A stretch of DNA of 64,000 nucleotides from Variovorax guangxiensis (GCF_003952165.1 NZ_RXFT01000013.1:62001-126000); one strand, 5' to 3'; numbered from the stretch's first letter, positions 8,621 to 17,693 are shown. A program made the numbers and translations. Notes: generated by a model not told the origin, from the sequence alone.

Positions 8621-9538
8621 ATGGCCCTCACCCGCTACACCCTGCGCCAGCTCGAAGCCTTCGTTTCCGTCGCCGAGCAGCGCAGCTTCGCGGCTGCTGC
8701 GCAGCGCATGGGCCTGACGGCGCAGGCGGTCAGCCAGCTGGTGGCGGAGCTGGAGGCGGTGCTGGGCTTCCAGTTGTTCGAACGCACTACCCGGCGCGTT
8801 GGACTGTCCAGTGCGGGACAGTACTTTCTGGGCTCGGCCGAGACGGTGCTGCGCCATGTGCAGGCGGCCGACAGTGCGGCAGCGGACGTGCGCAATCGCG
8901 CCGCAGGCATCGTGCGCGTGGGTGCGCCGCAGGTGCTGGCGGGCACGGCCATGCCGGCCGCTATCCGCGCCTATCAAGCCGGGCGGCCGCGCGTGGTGGT
9001 GCGGGTGAAGGACCTGCCGGTCGACCTGCTGGTGGACGCCGTGGTGGCCGGCGACGTCGATCTGGCCGTGGGTCCCGATCGACCCACGGGCGAAGGCGTT
9101 CAGCGTGTGCCGATGTTCAACAGCCGCTGGGTGCTGTGGTGCGCGCCCACGCACCCGCTGGCGCGCCGCAAAAAGCTTCGCTGGACCGACCTGCGAGGCC
9201 ACGCCCTCGTGGCGGCGGGACGCGACCACGAGCGAAGCGTCGCCCAGATGCACGTGGATGCGCCGCAGGATGCCCGCGTCGAGCCGGTCGACGTGGTGGA
9301 CAACGTCTCCACGGCACTGGGCATCGCGGCCCAGGGGCTGGCTGCCACGCTCGCGCCCGCCTACGTGGCCGTGACGGCCCGGCCGCTCGGCCTGGTCATG
9401 CGCCGTGTCGTGGACCCGGAGACGGTTCGCGAGGTCTGCCTCTACAGGCCGACTGTGCGAACCCTCTCCCCGGCGGCGGAAGGCTTTGCGGAGCATCTCT
9501 CGCAATGGCTGCCGGGATGGCCGATGCAGGACGAGTGA
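8621..9538 (+). CDS. LysR-type transcriptional regulator of the hpa-like operon
   Basis: A 305-aa regulator with a winged helix-turn-helix at about residues 5-65 and a LysR effector domain at 95-300. It is transcribed away from hpaH and probably activates that operon in response to an aromatic or acid intermediate. The ATG at 8621 aligns with the LysR N-terminus (L-R-Q-L-E-A-F); an earlier in-frame start would add 26 unrelated residues. It is clearly paralogous to the LysR at 14136: both effector domains share D-L-A-[VI]-G-P-D-R-P-T-G and W-C-A-P-T-H. Its 3' end faces etfA. Confidence 0.9.
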   Translation: MALTRYTLRQLEAFVSVAEQRSFAAAAQRMGLTAQAVSQLVAELEAVLGFQLFERTTRRVGLSSAGQYFLGSAETVLRHVQAADSAAADVRNRAAGIVRVGAPQVLAGTAMPAAIRAYQAGRPRVVVRVKDLPVDLLVDAVVAGDVDLAVGPDRPTGEGVQRVPMFNSRWVLWCAPTHPLARRKKLRWTDLRGHALVAAGRDHERSVAQMHVDAPQDARVEPVDVVDNVSTALGIAAQGLAATLAPAYVAVTARPLGLVMRRVVDPETVREVCLYRPTVRTLSPAAEGFAEHLSQWLPGWPMQDE

Positions 9539-9617
9539 AGCGTGCCCGGCCGCGCTGCGTTGTCGGCATTCGCTTGTTGGCCCTCGAGGAACGTCCGTCC
9601 GTGGATCCCGTCGGCCG

Positions 9618-10553
9618 TCAGGACAGTTCGTTTAGCAATTCCGGCACGGCCGTGAACAGGTCGGCCACCAGGCCGTAGTCGGCCACCGAGAAGATCGGCG
9701 CTTCCTCGTCCTTGTTGATCGCCACGATCACCTTCGAGTCCTTCATGCCGGCCAAGTGCTGGATCGCGCCCGAGATGCCCGCTGCGATGTACAGCTGCGG
9801 CGCGACGATCTTGCCCGTCTGGCCCACCTGCCAGTCGTTCGGCGCGTAGCCCGCGTCCACCGCCGCGCGGCTGGCGCCGAGGCCGGCGTTCAGCTTGTCG
9901 GCCAGGGGTGCCATCACCTCGGTGAACTTCTCGGCGCTGCCGAGGGCACGTCCGCCCGAGACGATGATCTTGGCGGCCGTCAGTTCTGGGCGCTCGCTCT
10001 TCGTGACTTCGCGGCCCACGAAGCTGCTCTTGCCGCTGTCTGCCACGCCTGCTGCCGATTCGACGGCGGCGCTGCCACCGGTGGCTGCTGCGGCGTCGAA
10101 GCCTGTCGTGCGAACCGTGATCACCTTGGTCGCGTCGCTGCTCTGCACGGTGGCGATGGCGTTGCCGGCGTAGATCGGACGCTCGAAGGTGTCTGCGCTC
10201 ACCACGGCGGTGATGTCGCTGATCTGCGCCACGTCCAGCTTGGCGGCCACGCGCGGAGCGACGTTCTTGCCGTTGGCGGTCGAGGGGAACAGGATGTGGC
10301 TGTAGCTGCCGGCGATCGCGAGCACCTGGGCTGCGACGTTCTCGGCGAGGTTTTCAGCGAGGCTCGGGCTGTCGGCGGCGATGACCTTCGAAACGCCTGC
10401 GATCTGTGCCGCTGCCTTGGCGGCTTCGGCGGCATTGGCGCCAGCCACGAGCACGTGGACGTCGCCGCCGCAGGCCAGTGCTGCGGTCACGGTGTTGAGG
10501 GTGGCCGGCTTGATGCTGGCGTGGTCGTGTTCGGCAATAACAAGTGCGGTCAT
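9618..10553 (-). CDS. etfA: Electron transfer flavoprotein alpha subunit
   Basis: A 311-aa ETF alpha subunit. The C-terminal FAD domain shows S-G-G-R-A-L-G-S, then Q-V-G-Q-T-G-K and A-A-G-I-S-G-A-I-Q-H, the standard FAD-binding signature, at about residues 200-275. With EtfB it forms a soluble heterodimer that takes electrons from flavin dehydrogenases and hands them to ETF-ubiquinone oxidoreductase. It starts 2 bp after etfB. It is the last gene of a co-directional run FAD oxidase, Bug protein, etfB, etfA, and it ends tail-to-tail with the LysR gene. Confidence 0.95.
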   Translation of the reverse strand: MTALVIAEHDHASIKPATLNTVTAALACGGDVHVLVAGANAAEAAKAAAQIAGVSKVIAADSPSLAENLAENVAAQVLAIAGSYSHILFPSTANGKNVAPRVAAKLDVAQISDITAVVSADTFERPIYAGNAIATVQSSDATKVITVRTTGFDAAAATGGSAAVESAAGVADSGKSSFVGREVTKSERPELTAAKIIVSGGRALGSAEKFTEVMAPLADKLNAGLGASRAAVDAGYAPNDWQVGQTGKIVAPQLYIAAGISGAIQHLAGMKDSKVIVAINKDEEAPIFSVADYGLVADLFTAVPELLNELS

Positions 10554-10555
10554 GT

Positions 10556-11305
10556 TCAGATCACCTTCGCTTCGTTCTTCAGTTTCTCGACCAGGGTGGC
10601 GACGTCCGGCACCTTGATGCCAGCGCCACGCTTCGGCGGCTCCGCGACCTTCAGGGTCTTCAGGCGCGGCTTCACGTCCACGCCCAGGTCTTCCGGCTTG
10701 ACCGTGTCGAGCTGCTTCTTCTTGGCCTTCATGATGTTCGGCAGCGTCACGTAGCGCGGCTCGTTCAGGCGCAGGTCGGTGGTGATGACCGCGGGCAGCG
10801 TCAGCGCCACGGTCTCCAGGCCGCCGTCGACTTCGCGGGTCACGGTAGCCTTGTCGCCTGCGACCTCGACCTTCGAAGCAAAAGTGGCCTGGGGCAGGTC
10901 CGCCAGTGCAGCCAGCATCTGGCCGGTCTGGTTGGCGTCGTCGTCGATGGCCTGCTTGCCGAGGATGATGAGCTGGGGCTGTTCCTTGTCGACCAAGGCC
11001 TTCAGCAGCTTGGCGACGGCCAGGGGCTGCAGTTCTTCGGCGGTTTCCACCAGGATGCCGCGGTCGGCGCCGATGGCCATGGCGGTGCGCAGGGTTTCCT
11101 GGCTCTTGGCGTCGCCGCAGGAGACGGCGATGACTTCGGTGACCACGCCCTTTTCCTTCAGCCGAACCGCTTCTTCAACGGCGATCTCGTCGAAGGGGTT
11201 CATGCTCATCTTGACGTTGGCAATGTCCACTCCGGTGCCGTCGCTCTTCACGCGCACCTTCACGTTGTAATCGACGACCCGTTTGACTGCGACCAGAATC
11301 TTCAC
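10556..11305 (-). CDS. etfB: Electron transfer flavoprotein beta subunit
   Basis: A 249-aa ETF beta subunit of standard length. The N-terminus M-K-I-L-V-A-V-K-R-V, the N-P-F-D-E-I-A-V-E-E-A segment and the A-I-D-D-D-A-N-Q-T-G-Q AMP/FAD-contact region are typical. The start is a GTG at 11305, preceded by GGAGAG at a good distance; the frame remains open upstream without similarity. It is 84 bp downstream of the Bug gene, so it may be read from the FAD-oxidase promoter, from its own, or both. Confidence 0.95.
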   Translation of the reverse strand: MKILVAVKRVVDYNVKVRVKSDGTGVDIANVKMSMNPFDEIAVEEAVRLKEKGVVTEVIAVSCGDAKSQETLRTAMAIGADRGILVETAEELQPLAVAKLLKALVDKEQPQLIILGKQAIDDDANQTGQMLAALADLPQATFASKVEVAGDKATVTREVDGGLETVALTLPAVITTDLRLNEPRYVTLPNIMKAKKKQLDTVKPEDLGVDVKPRLKTLKVAEPPKRGAGIKVPDVATLVEKLKNEAKVI

Positions 11306-11389
11306 GTGACCTCTCCAATGAAAAAGAAAAATGGCGCGCACACACGCACGGTTGGCGCGGCATGCGCGGCGATCCATGCCATGCGTGGC

Positions 11390-12397
11390 TCAGGAATCGG
11401 CGGTGAAACCGATGGTGCGCACCACTTGTCCCCAGCGCTCGTGATCCTCGCGCAGGCGCGACGCCAGTTCTGCCGGCGTCGAGGACGCGGCCTCCAGGCC
11501 GAACCCGGCCAGCCCGCTGACCACGTCCTGGCTGGCCAGTGCGGGCTTCAGTGCGGCGTGGAGGCGGGTGACGACGGCGGCTTCCGCGCCGGGCGGCAGG
11601 AAGATGCCGAACCACTCGGAGAAGACCATGTCCTTCAGTCCCTGTTCCCTGAGCGTGGCCACGGTCGGCGTGAACTTCGTGCGCGTCGAGCCGCTGGTGG
11701 CGAGGATGCGGCACTTGCCTGTGGCCAGATGCGGCAGGAAGTCGCCCACGGGGCCGGAGACGGCGGGGATCTGGCCGCCGATCATGTCGAGGATCGCGGG
11801 CTGCGTACCGCGGTAGGCGATATGCCGCATGTCCACGTTCGCCGACCGGCCCAGCAGCACGCCGATGAAATGGGGCACCGATCCGGCTGCCGGCGAACCG
11901 AAGGCCGCACGAGTCTGGTCCTGCTTCGCCCAGGCCAGGAATTGCGGCACCGTCTTGACGCTGTCCGGCACGCTCGGGCCGACGGCGAAGCCGAAGTCGA
12001 AGGTGCAGGCCAGGGACACTGGCGTGACGTCCTTGAGACCGTCGTACCTGAGTTGCTTGTAGATGTGCGGGTAGATGCCGAGCATCGACATGGGGGTCTG
12101 CAGGATCCAGCTGCCGTCGGCCGCCAGGCCTTTCAGGGCCTGGATCGCGATCTGCCCGCCGGCACCCGTGCGGTTCTCGACCACCACCGATTTCGCATAG
12201 TCACCGGTCAGGCGGACGGCCAGCCGCCGGCACACGGCGTCGGAAGTGCCGCCTGCGGCGAAGCCCGTGATGATGCGGGCCAAGTCCATCGAGGAACCTT
12301 GCGCCGAGGCTGGCATGGCGATGCCGAGGCCGGCGCCCAGGCCGAGAAGCCCGGCACCGGAGCCGGCGACCGTGCGGATGAAATTGCGTCGTTTCAT
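11390..12397 (-). CDS. Bug-family tripartite tricarboxylate transporter substrate-binding protein (TctC-like)
   Basis: A 335-aa periplasmic solute-binding protein. The N-terminus is positively charged and could be a Tat-like or Sec signal (M-K-R-R-N-F-I-R-T, hydrophobic stretch, A-S-A-Q near residue 33). The mature part has G-F-A-A-G-G-T-S-D, N-R-T-G-A-G-G, and G-L-A-A-D-G-S, the Bug ligand-binding loops. No TctA/TctB membrane components are nearby, as is common for the expanded Bug families of Burkholderiales. It lies between the FAD-oxidase gene and etfB. Its ligand may be the organic acid that the oxidase uses. GGAGA precedes the ATG. Confidence 0.88.
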   Translation of the reverse strand: MKRRNFIRTVAGSGAGLLGLGAGLGIAMPASAQGSSMDLARIITGFAAGGTSDAVCRRLAVRLTGDYAKSVVVENRTGAGGQIAIQALKGLAADGSWILQTPMSMLGIYPHIYKQLRYDGLKDVTPVSLACTFDFGFAVGPSVPDSVKTVPQFLAWAKQDQTRAAFGSPAAGSVPHFIGVLLGRSANVDMRHIAYRGTQPAILDMIGGQIPAVSGPVGDFLPHLATGKCRILATSGSTRTKFTPTVATLREQGLKDMVFSEWFGIFLPPGAEAAVVTRLHAALKPALASQDVVSGLAGFGLEAASSTPAELASRLREDHERWGQVVRTIGFTADS

Positions 12398-12513
12398 GGT
12401 TTGTCTCCAGAGTGATGTGTCGAAGTCCGGCGCGGCTGCGCCGATGAGGGAAGAATCGATGTCGCGCGCAGGTCCCTCCGCCTTGCTGGCTGCGTGCTGG
12501 AAGCGCCTGCGGG

Positions 12514-13944
12514 CTAGTCTTCGGCCGGTGTGCTCGATTCGAAGATGCGGCCCGCGTTGAGAATGCCCTTCGGGTCGAGCAGGCCCTTGAGCTGGCGCAT
12601 CAGCTGCAACTCCGCGCTGCTGCGGCTGTGGTGCAAAAAGGGCCGCTTCACCACGCCGATGCCGTGCTCGGCCGAGATGCTTCCGTGGAAGCGGCCCACC
12701 GCGGCATACACCGCGGCTTCGGCATCGACGAGCGCCTGCTCCGATTCGAAGGGCCCGCTGATCAGGTGCAGGTTTCCGTCGCCGAGGTGGCCGAAGAAGA
12801 GGTGCGACTGCGTCGGGAACGACGCCTCCAGCCGGGTGCGCAGGTCCTGCACCAGCGCGTCCATGCGCTCGATGGGCACACTGACGTCGAAGGCTGCGCA
12901 AGGCTTGCACTGCGAGAGCAGTTCGCTGACGCCTTCGCGGATCGCCCAGAGCTGCTCGGCCTGGGCCTGCGACTGCGCGATGACCGCGTCCTGCACCAGT
13001 CCCTCGGAGAGGGCGTGCTCGAGCATGTGCTCGAAGGCAGCCTCGCCCTGTTCCCTGGAGCCTGCAAACGATTCGATCAGGACGTAGAGCGGTGCCGGCT
13101 CGGCGAAAGGCGGCGCGGCGTGGATGGCCGCGGTGCCGGCATCGAAGAAATCGCGCCACATCAGTTCGAAGGCGGCCAGCCCGGGCAACCTGGCCTTGGC
13201 CGCACGAAGCAGGGCCAGCGCGGCCTGGAAGTCGTCGACGGCGCACAGCGCCGTGCCGGTCCAGCCGGGACGGGGCGCCAGGGCCAGCGACAGCCGCGTG
13301 ACCACGCCCAGCGTGCCTTCGGAGCCGATGAAGAGTTGCTTGAGGTCGTAGCCCGCGTTGTTCTTGATGACGCGGTCCAGCATCGTCAGCAGCGTGCCGT
13401 CGGGCAGGGCCACTTCCAGGCCGAGGATCAGGTTCCTCATCATGCCGAACCGGAGAACCCGATTGCCGCCGGCGTTGGTGGCCGCATTGCCGCCCAGTTG
13501 GCAGCTGCCGCGCGCACCCAGGTCCAGAGGGAAATCGAGCGCATGCGCTTCGGCGGCTTCCTTCAGGGCCTGCAAGGTCACGCCGGCCTGGACGATGGCG
13601 GTGCCGCCCGCGGCATCGAGCAGCTCGATGCGGTCGAGGCGCGCCATCGACATCACCAGTTCGCCCTTCTGCACATTGGCACCGCCGGCCAGGCCGGTGA
13701 GTCCGCCCTGGACGACGACGGGAGCCCCGTGGAGATGGCAGATGCGCAGCACCGTTGCCACATCTTCGGGCGTGCGTGGCAGCACCATGCCGACAGGCTC
13801 GTGGCTCGGCGTGCCGCTCCAGTCCTCGCGATGGCGGTCGAGCAACTGCTCGCCGGCCAGGACGGTGTTCGCGCCGAGCGCGTCTGCGAGTGCCTGGAGC
13901 ACGGGGCTGAAAGTGCCGGGCGGAAGGGAGGAAAGCTGGTTCAT
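12514..13944 (-). CDS. FAD-linked oxidase, GlcD / D-2-hydroxyacid dehydrogenase family (second copy)
   Basis: A 476-aa paralogue of the protein at 5432-6871, with the same two-domain layout. The FAD_binding_4 domain has Q-G-G-L-T-G-L-A-G-G and G-G-N-A-A-T-N-A-G-G-N. The C-terminal domain has G-H-L-G-D-G-N-L-H and S-A-E-H-G-I-G. The family oxidises 2-hydroxy acids; human and bacterial D-2-hydroxyglutarate dehydrogenases pass electrons to ETF. Because a Bug protein and etfBA follow on the same strand, this copy is a good candidate for ETF-linked oxidation of an imported hydroxyacid. It is divergent from the LysR at 14136. Confidence 0.87.
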   Translation of the reverse strand: MNQLSSLPPGTFSPVLQALADALGANTVLAGEQLLDRHREDWSGTPSHEPVGMVLPRTPEDVATVLRICHLHGAPVVVQGGLTGLAGGANVQKGELVMSMARLDRIELLDAAGGTAIVQAGVTLQALKEAAEAHALDFPLDLGARGSCQLGGNAATNAGGNRVLRFGMMRNLILGLEVALPDGTLLTMLDRVIKNNAGYDLKQLFIGSEGTLGVVTRLSLALAPRPGWTGTALCAVDDFQAALALLRAAKARLPGLAAFELMWRDFFDAGTAAIHAAPPFAEPAPLYVLIESFAGSREQGEAAFEHMLEHALSEGLVQDAVIAQSQAQAEQLWAIREGVSELLSQCKPCAAFDVSVPIERMDALVQDLRTRLEASFPTQSHLFFGHLGDGNLHLISGPFESEQALVDAEAAVYAAVGRFHGSISAEHGIGVVKRPFLHHSRSSAELQLMRQLKGLLDPKGILNAGRIFESSTPAED

Positions 13945-14051
13945 GGACTGTGCGGGCGAAGGCAGGCTGCAAGATGACTGCGCCGCGCGTGTACCCGTTG
14001 TGTTGTCTCCGGTGGGTTACCCGCAGTGCGGCGCGGCGCGAATTCTGGGCG

Positions 14052-14070
14052 TTCGGGGCCGGTCCCGGAA
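14052..14070. promoter_or_regulatory. Imperfect dyad in the FAD oxidase/LysR spacer
   Basis: TTCGGGGCCGGTCCCGGAA is a 19-bp imperfect palindrome in the 191-bp divergent spacer, about 65 bp before the LysR start and 108 bp before the oxidase start. It could be a LysR site, but its high GC content makes a chance hairpin possible. Confidence 0.25.
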
Positions 14071-14135
14071 CGACGTTTTCTTCTCGATTCGTTAGATCGA
14101 CTGGATAATCGGAACAGCACCCTCGCACCCGCTCC

Positions 14136-15032
14136 ATGCATTTCACGCTTCGCCAGATGCAGGCCTTCGTGGCAGTCGCCAGCACCGGCAGCTTCAGCCG
14201 CGCATCGGAGTACCTGTGCCTGTCTTCATCGGCCGTCAGCCAGCTCGTGATCGAACTCGAGGCCGTGCTGGGCTACAAGCTCTTCGAGCGGAGCACGCGC
14301 AAGGTGACCCTGTCGCCTGCGGGCAGCACGCTGATCCCGTCGGCGCAGGCGCTGCTGCGGCAGCTCGAGTCGACCAAGCTGGTGGCATCGGACATCCGCG
14401 ACCAGGCGGCCGGCCTCGTGCGCATCGCGGCGCCATTGGTGATCGCCAGCACGCTGCTGCCGAGAATGCTCGTTCCGTTCCGCCAGCTTCGGCCGAAGAC
14501 CACCGTCCGGGTGATCGACTGCCCGGTGGAAGAACTGGTCGGCAAGGTCGCCACGCGGCAGGTCGACCTTGCGATAGGGCCCGACCGCCCGACCGGTCCC
14601 GATGTGCAGCGCATCCCGCTGTATCCGAGCCCTTGGGTGATCTGGTGTGCGCCGACGCATCGGCTGGCGAAGTTCCGCACCATTCGCTGGAAGGACCTGC
14701 CGCGATTCGAGTTGGTCACTGCCGGCCGCGACCATGAGATTCATCTGGCGACCATGACGCGCCACATGTCCGAGAACGAGAAGCTGCCGGCGCCGCAGGT
14801 GGTCGACAACATCACCACCGCACTGGGACTGGCCGCGAGCGGCCTTTACTACACGCTGTCGCCGGACTACGTCGAGCCGCTGGCGCTTTCGCTCGGGCTG
14901 GTGATGCGCAGGATCGAAGACCCCGTGCTCACTCGCGAGGTGTCGCTGTTCTGCCCTGCGGACCGGGCGCTCTCGCCGGCGGCCAATGCCTTTGCGGAGC
15001 ACCTGGAAGCCGCTCTTCGGCCAGCGGGATGA
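14136..15032 (+). CDS. LysR-type transcriptional regulator (second copy)
   Basis: A 298-aa LysR regulator with an N-terminal winged helix (F-T-L-R-Q-M-Q-A-F onward) and an effector domain from about residue 90. It is highly similar in pattern to the LysR at 8621, including D-L-A-I-G-P-D-R-P-T-G and the C-terminal L-S-P-A-A-N-A-F-A-E-H-L. It is divergent from the second FAD-linked oxidase and probably controls the oxidase-Bug-etfBA run. The two LysR genes may sense related hydroxyacids. Its 3' end faces the quinone-oxidoreductase-like gene. Confidence 0.9.
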   Translation: MHFTLRQMQAFVAVASTGSFSRASEYLCLSSSAVSQLVIELEAVLGYKLFERSTRKVTLSPAGSTLIPSAQALLRQLESTKLVASDIRDQAAGLVRIAAPLVIASTLLPRMLVPFRQLRPKTTVRVIDCPVEELVGKVATRQVDLAIGPDRPTGPDVQRIPLYPSPWVIWCAPTHRLAKFRTIRWKDLPRFELVTAGRDHEIHLATMTRHMSENEKLPAPQVVDNITTALGLAASGLYYTLSPDYVEPLALSLGLVMRRIEDPVLTREVSLFCPADRALSPAANAFAEHLEAALRPAG

Positions 15033-15104
15033 AGTAGCGGCCTTCGATGGCGGGCGTGCATCGAAGGCCCCTGGCGCAGCGCTTCGGGCCTGCTCGCGAC
15101 GCGC

Positions 15105-16109
15105 TCAGGGCTTCAGAACGATCTTGCCCAGCGTAGCGCCCACGTCCAGGAGCTCATGCACCTTGCGGGCCTCGCCGAGGCGATAGATGCTCGTGGGCGG
15201 CGCCTTCACCGCACCCTGGCGCATCAGCTCGATGGCCTTGACCATGAGGCCGCGGCGCTGCTCTCGATCCGCATCGAAGGTGTGGATCGAGAAGGTTCGA
15301 ACGGCCAGGCTCTTGGTCAGCAGGGCCCGCAGTTCCTGGAACACATCGTTGGAGGGAGGACCCCCGGCGATGTTGTAGGAGACTGCGGTTCCCATCGGCG
15401 CAAGCGAGCGAATGCAGGCCACCAGAAGGCGGTCGCCGACGTGGTCGAAGGCCAGGTCGACGCCCCGGCCATCGGTCGCCTCCATCACGCGCTGGGGAAG
15501 GCCTTCGGGATCGGGGTCGACCAGGATGCTGACGCCATGCTTGAGCGCATGCGCCTGCTTGGCGGGCGTCGAGGCCGTGCCGATGACAGTGATTCCGTGG
15601 AAGGCCGCGAGCTGGGTGAGAGCCGTGGCCACGCCGCCGGCAGCGCCGGGCACGAGAATGGCGCGCAGAGGCTGAACGGCCGGCACGCCGAGCAGCAGGG
15701 CCTGTGCCAACTGCACGTTGCCCAGGCTGCAGGCGTCGGCGTCCGGGATCTCGTCGGGCAGCAGGAACGGCGCTTCGGCGGGAACGCTGATGTATTCCGC
15801 GTAGCAACCCCCGCGTTCGGGCAGCTCGCGCGAGCTCACGAGCACGCGGCGGCCGAGCAGGCTCGATGCCACGCCTTCCCCCACGGCCTCGATCACGCCG
15901 ACCATCTCGTTGCCCGGAATGGCGGGAAGCGGAGGCATCCACTTGTAGATGCCCTTGCGAATGAGGACATCGGGTCCGCCCGCGCCGATCGCCGATGCCT
16001 TGACGCGCACCTGCCCCGGCCCGCAGGCCGGAATCGCGAGTTCCACCGCCTCCAGCGCATCGGGGCCGCCGGGTGTGCGGACCTGGATCGCTCTCATCGT
16101 TTCAGCCAT
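15105..16109 (-). CDS. Zinc-independent quinone oxidoreductase-like MDR-family enzyme
   Basis: A 334-aa medium-chain dehydrogenase/reductase. A GroES-like N-terminal domain (residues 5-125) contains I-P-G-N-E-M-V-G-V-I. A Rossmann domain follows, with V-P-G-A-A-G-G-V-A-T-A near 152. Zinc-ligand cysteines of classical alcohol dehydrogenases are absent, pointing to the NADPH:quinone reductase (Qor) branch. It is the last gene of the GntR-controlled operon, 29 bp after the AA_synth gene. In this setting it may reduce an enoyl or quinone-like intermediate; the substrate is unknown. Confidence 0.83.
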   Translation of the reverse strand: MAETMRAIQVRTPGGPDALEAVELAIPACGPGQVRVKASAIGAGGPDVLIRKGIYKWMPPLPAIPGNEMVGVIEAVGEGVASSLLGRRVLVSSRELPERGGCYAEYISVPAEAPFLLPDEIPDADACSLGNVQLAQALLLGVPAVQPLRAILVPGAAGGVATALTQLAAFHGITVIGTASTPAKQAHALKHGVSILVDPDPEGLPQRVMEATDGRGVDLAFDHVGDRLLVACIRSLAPMGTAVSYNIAGGPPSNDVFQELRALLTKSLAVRTFSIHTFDADREQRRGLMVKAIELMRQGAVKAPPTSIYRLGEARKVHELLDVGATLGKIVLKP

Positions 16110-16138
16110 TGCTCGTTCGCTCCTGTCCGTCCAAGGGT

Positions 16139-16717
16139 TCAGCGTTGCCCGTCATGGACGGAAACCTGCTCGGTCGTCAGTCCGCCGAGGCGCGAATGCA
16201 CGCGCCCGCCGGTGCCCATGACCAGCGCGAACAGGATCTCGTTGGGCCGCGGCGCGTCCTGGATGCCGATCTCCATGCTGTTGAAGTGGCTGCGCACGTA
16301 GCAGGCATGGATGTAGTGCAGCGGCACCATCAGGCGATAGCCCGTGGCGGCCACGGCCTTGGCGGCCGGCACGATCGCCTTGGGCTCGTTGAGCACGGCG
16401 CGCATGGCCCAGCCGCCTGCTTCGTGCCAGACCGCGCCATGCTCCATCTCGCCATTCACGCCGACGATGGCGGCCTTGCTGTAGACCTCGACCTTGTCCC
16501 TGCCCAGCGTGTCCACCAGTTCCGTCGCCAGCAGGGTGCCGAGCGAGCGCAACTCGGCCATGAAGGGCATCAGGTCGGGCTCGTATCGACCGGCGTAGGG
16601 GTTCTGGATGACGGCGCAGCTGGCCGCGAGTCTGAGCGGCGTGTCGACCACCGGGCCGCCTTCATGGAAGACGGTCTCGACGGTCAGGCTGCGCTTGCGG
16701 ATCTGGATCAGGGACAT
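16139..16717 (-). CDS. AA_synth (DUF1185) family protein
   Basis: A 192-aa protein of the so-called amino acid synthesis family (Pfam AA_synth, formerly DUF1185), recognised by the N-terminal pattern I-R-K-R-S-L-T-V-E-T, the N-P-Y-A-G-R-Y segment, and G-E-M-E-H-G-A-V-W-H-E-A-G-G in the middle. The H-G-A-x-W-H segment could hold ligands, but no function is established. Such genes often sit in catabolic operons beside Bug and FAH genes in Burkholderiales; here the Bug gene stops 7 bp upstream and an AGGT site overlaps that stop. No signal peptide is seen, so it is cytoplasmic. Confidence 0.75.
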   Translation of the reverse strand: MSLIQIRKRSLTVETVFHEGGPVVDTPLRLAASCAVIQNPYAGRYEPDLMPFMAELRSLGTLLATELVDTLGRDKVEVYSKAAIVGVNGEMEHGAVWHEAGGWAMRAVLNEPKAIVPAAKAVAATGYRLMVPLHYIHACYVRSHFNSMEIGIQDAPRPNEILFALVMGTGGRVHSRLGGLTTEQVSVHDGQR

Positions 16718-16724
16718 GGGGACC

Positions 16725-17693
16725 TCACTGTTTGGGGATATGGGCTTCGTTCACCACCGTCGTCCACTTGCGCAGCTCGTTCTGGACCAGCTGCCGCATT
16801 TCTTCGGGAGTGCTGCCGCGCGCTTCGCCGCCGATGTCTTCGAGGCGAGCGCGCACTTGAGCGGATTCCAGCGACTTCTGCACGGCGGCGTTGAGTTGTT
16901 CGATGATGGGGCGGGGTGTGCCGGCAGGCGCCATCAGGCCCGCCCAGGACGTGACTTCATAGCCGGCGACGCCTTGCTCCTGCACCGTGGGCAGTTGCGG
17001 CATCTGGGACCAGCGGCGCGGGCCGGTGGTGGCCAGTGCGCGCAGCTTGCCCGCCTTGAGGTTGCCCATGACGGCCGTCGGCGGCGAAATGATGAAGGGT
17101 ACCTCTCCCGAGAGGATCGCGGTGATCGACGCCGCATCGCCGCGGTACGGCACATGGAGCATGGGCACGCCCGCGGTCTTGACCAGCAGCTCGCCCGCCA
17201 GGTGGTGCGTGCTGCCGATGCCTGCCGTGCCGTAGGAGATGTTGCCGCCGGGCGCGCGCGCCGCTTTCAGCAGATCCTGCAGCGAGGCATAGGGCGAGTC
17301 GGCACGCACCACGATCAGGAAGGGGAAGAAGGTGATCGTGGAGATCATCTCGAAGTCCGAGACGGTCTGGTAGCTCAGCTTGCTGTAGAGCGCGCCGGCC
17401 ACTGCATGGCCGCCGGTGGCCAGCAGCAGGGTGTAGCCGTCGGGCTTGGCGCGGGCCACCGCGGCCGAGGCGATCGTGCCGCCGGCGCCCGTCTGCGCCT
17501 CCACCACCATGGGCTGGCCCAGGGTCTTCGTCATTTCGTTGCCCACCACACGAGCGATGGTGTCCGCGTTGCCGCCTGCGGCGAAGCCCTGCAGGATGCG
17601 TACGGGCCGGTCGGGATAGCCCTGGGCCCGCGCGATCGAAGGGATGGTGCAGGCCAGGCTCAGGCCTGCGGCGAGAAAGTCTCTGCGCTGCAT
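16725..17693 (-). CDS. Bug-family substrate-binding protein (TctC-like)
   Basis: A 322-aa periplasmic binding protein. The signal peptide covers residues 1-24 (M-Q-R-R-D-F-L start, cut after A-R-A). Bug loops are G-F-A-A-G-G-N-A-D and G-A-G-G-T-I-A-S. It shares the family fold with the proteins at 11390 and 62197 but is not a close copy. GGAGAC precedes the ATG. It lies in the middle of the GntR-controlled operon, so its ligand is probably the substrate of that pathway. There are no TctAB genes in the window. Confidence 0.88.
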   Translation of the reverse strand: MQRRDFLAAGLSLACTIPSIARAQGYPDRPVRILQGFAAGGNADTIARVVGNEMTKTLGQPMVVEAQTGAGGTIASAAVARAKPDGYTLLLATGGHAVAGALYSKLSYQTVSDFEMISTITFFPFLIVVRADSPYASLQDLLKAARAPGGNISYGTAGIGSTHHLAGELLVKTAGVPMLHVPYRGDAASITAILSGEVPFIISPPTAVMGNLKAGKLRALATTGPRRWSQMPQLPTVQEQGVAGYEVTSWAGLMAPAGTPRPIIEQLNAAVQKSLESAQVRARLEDIGGEARGSTPEEMRQLVQNELRKWTTVVNEAHIPKQ

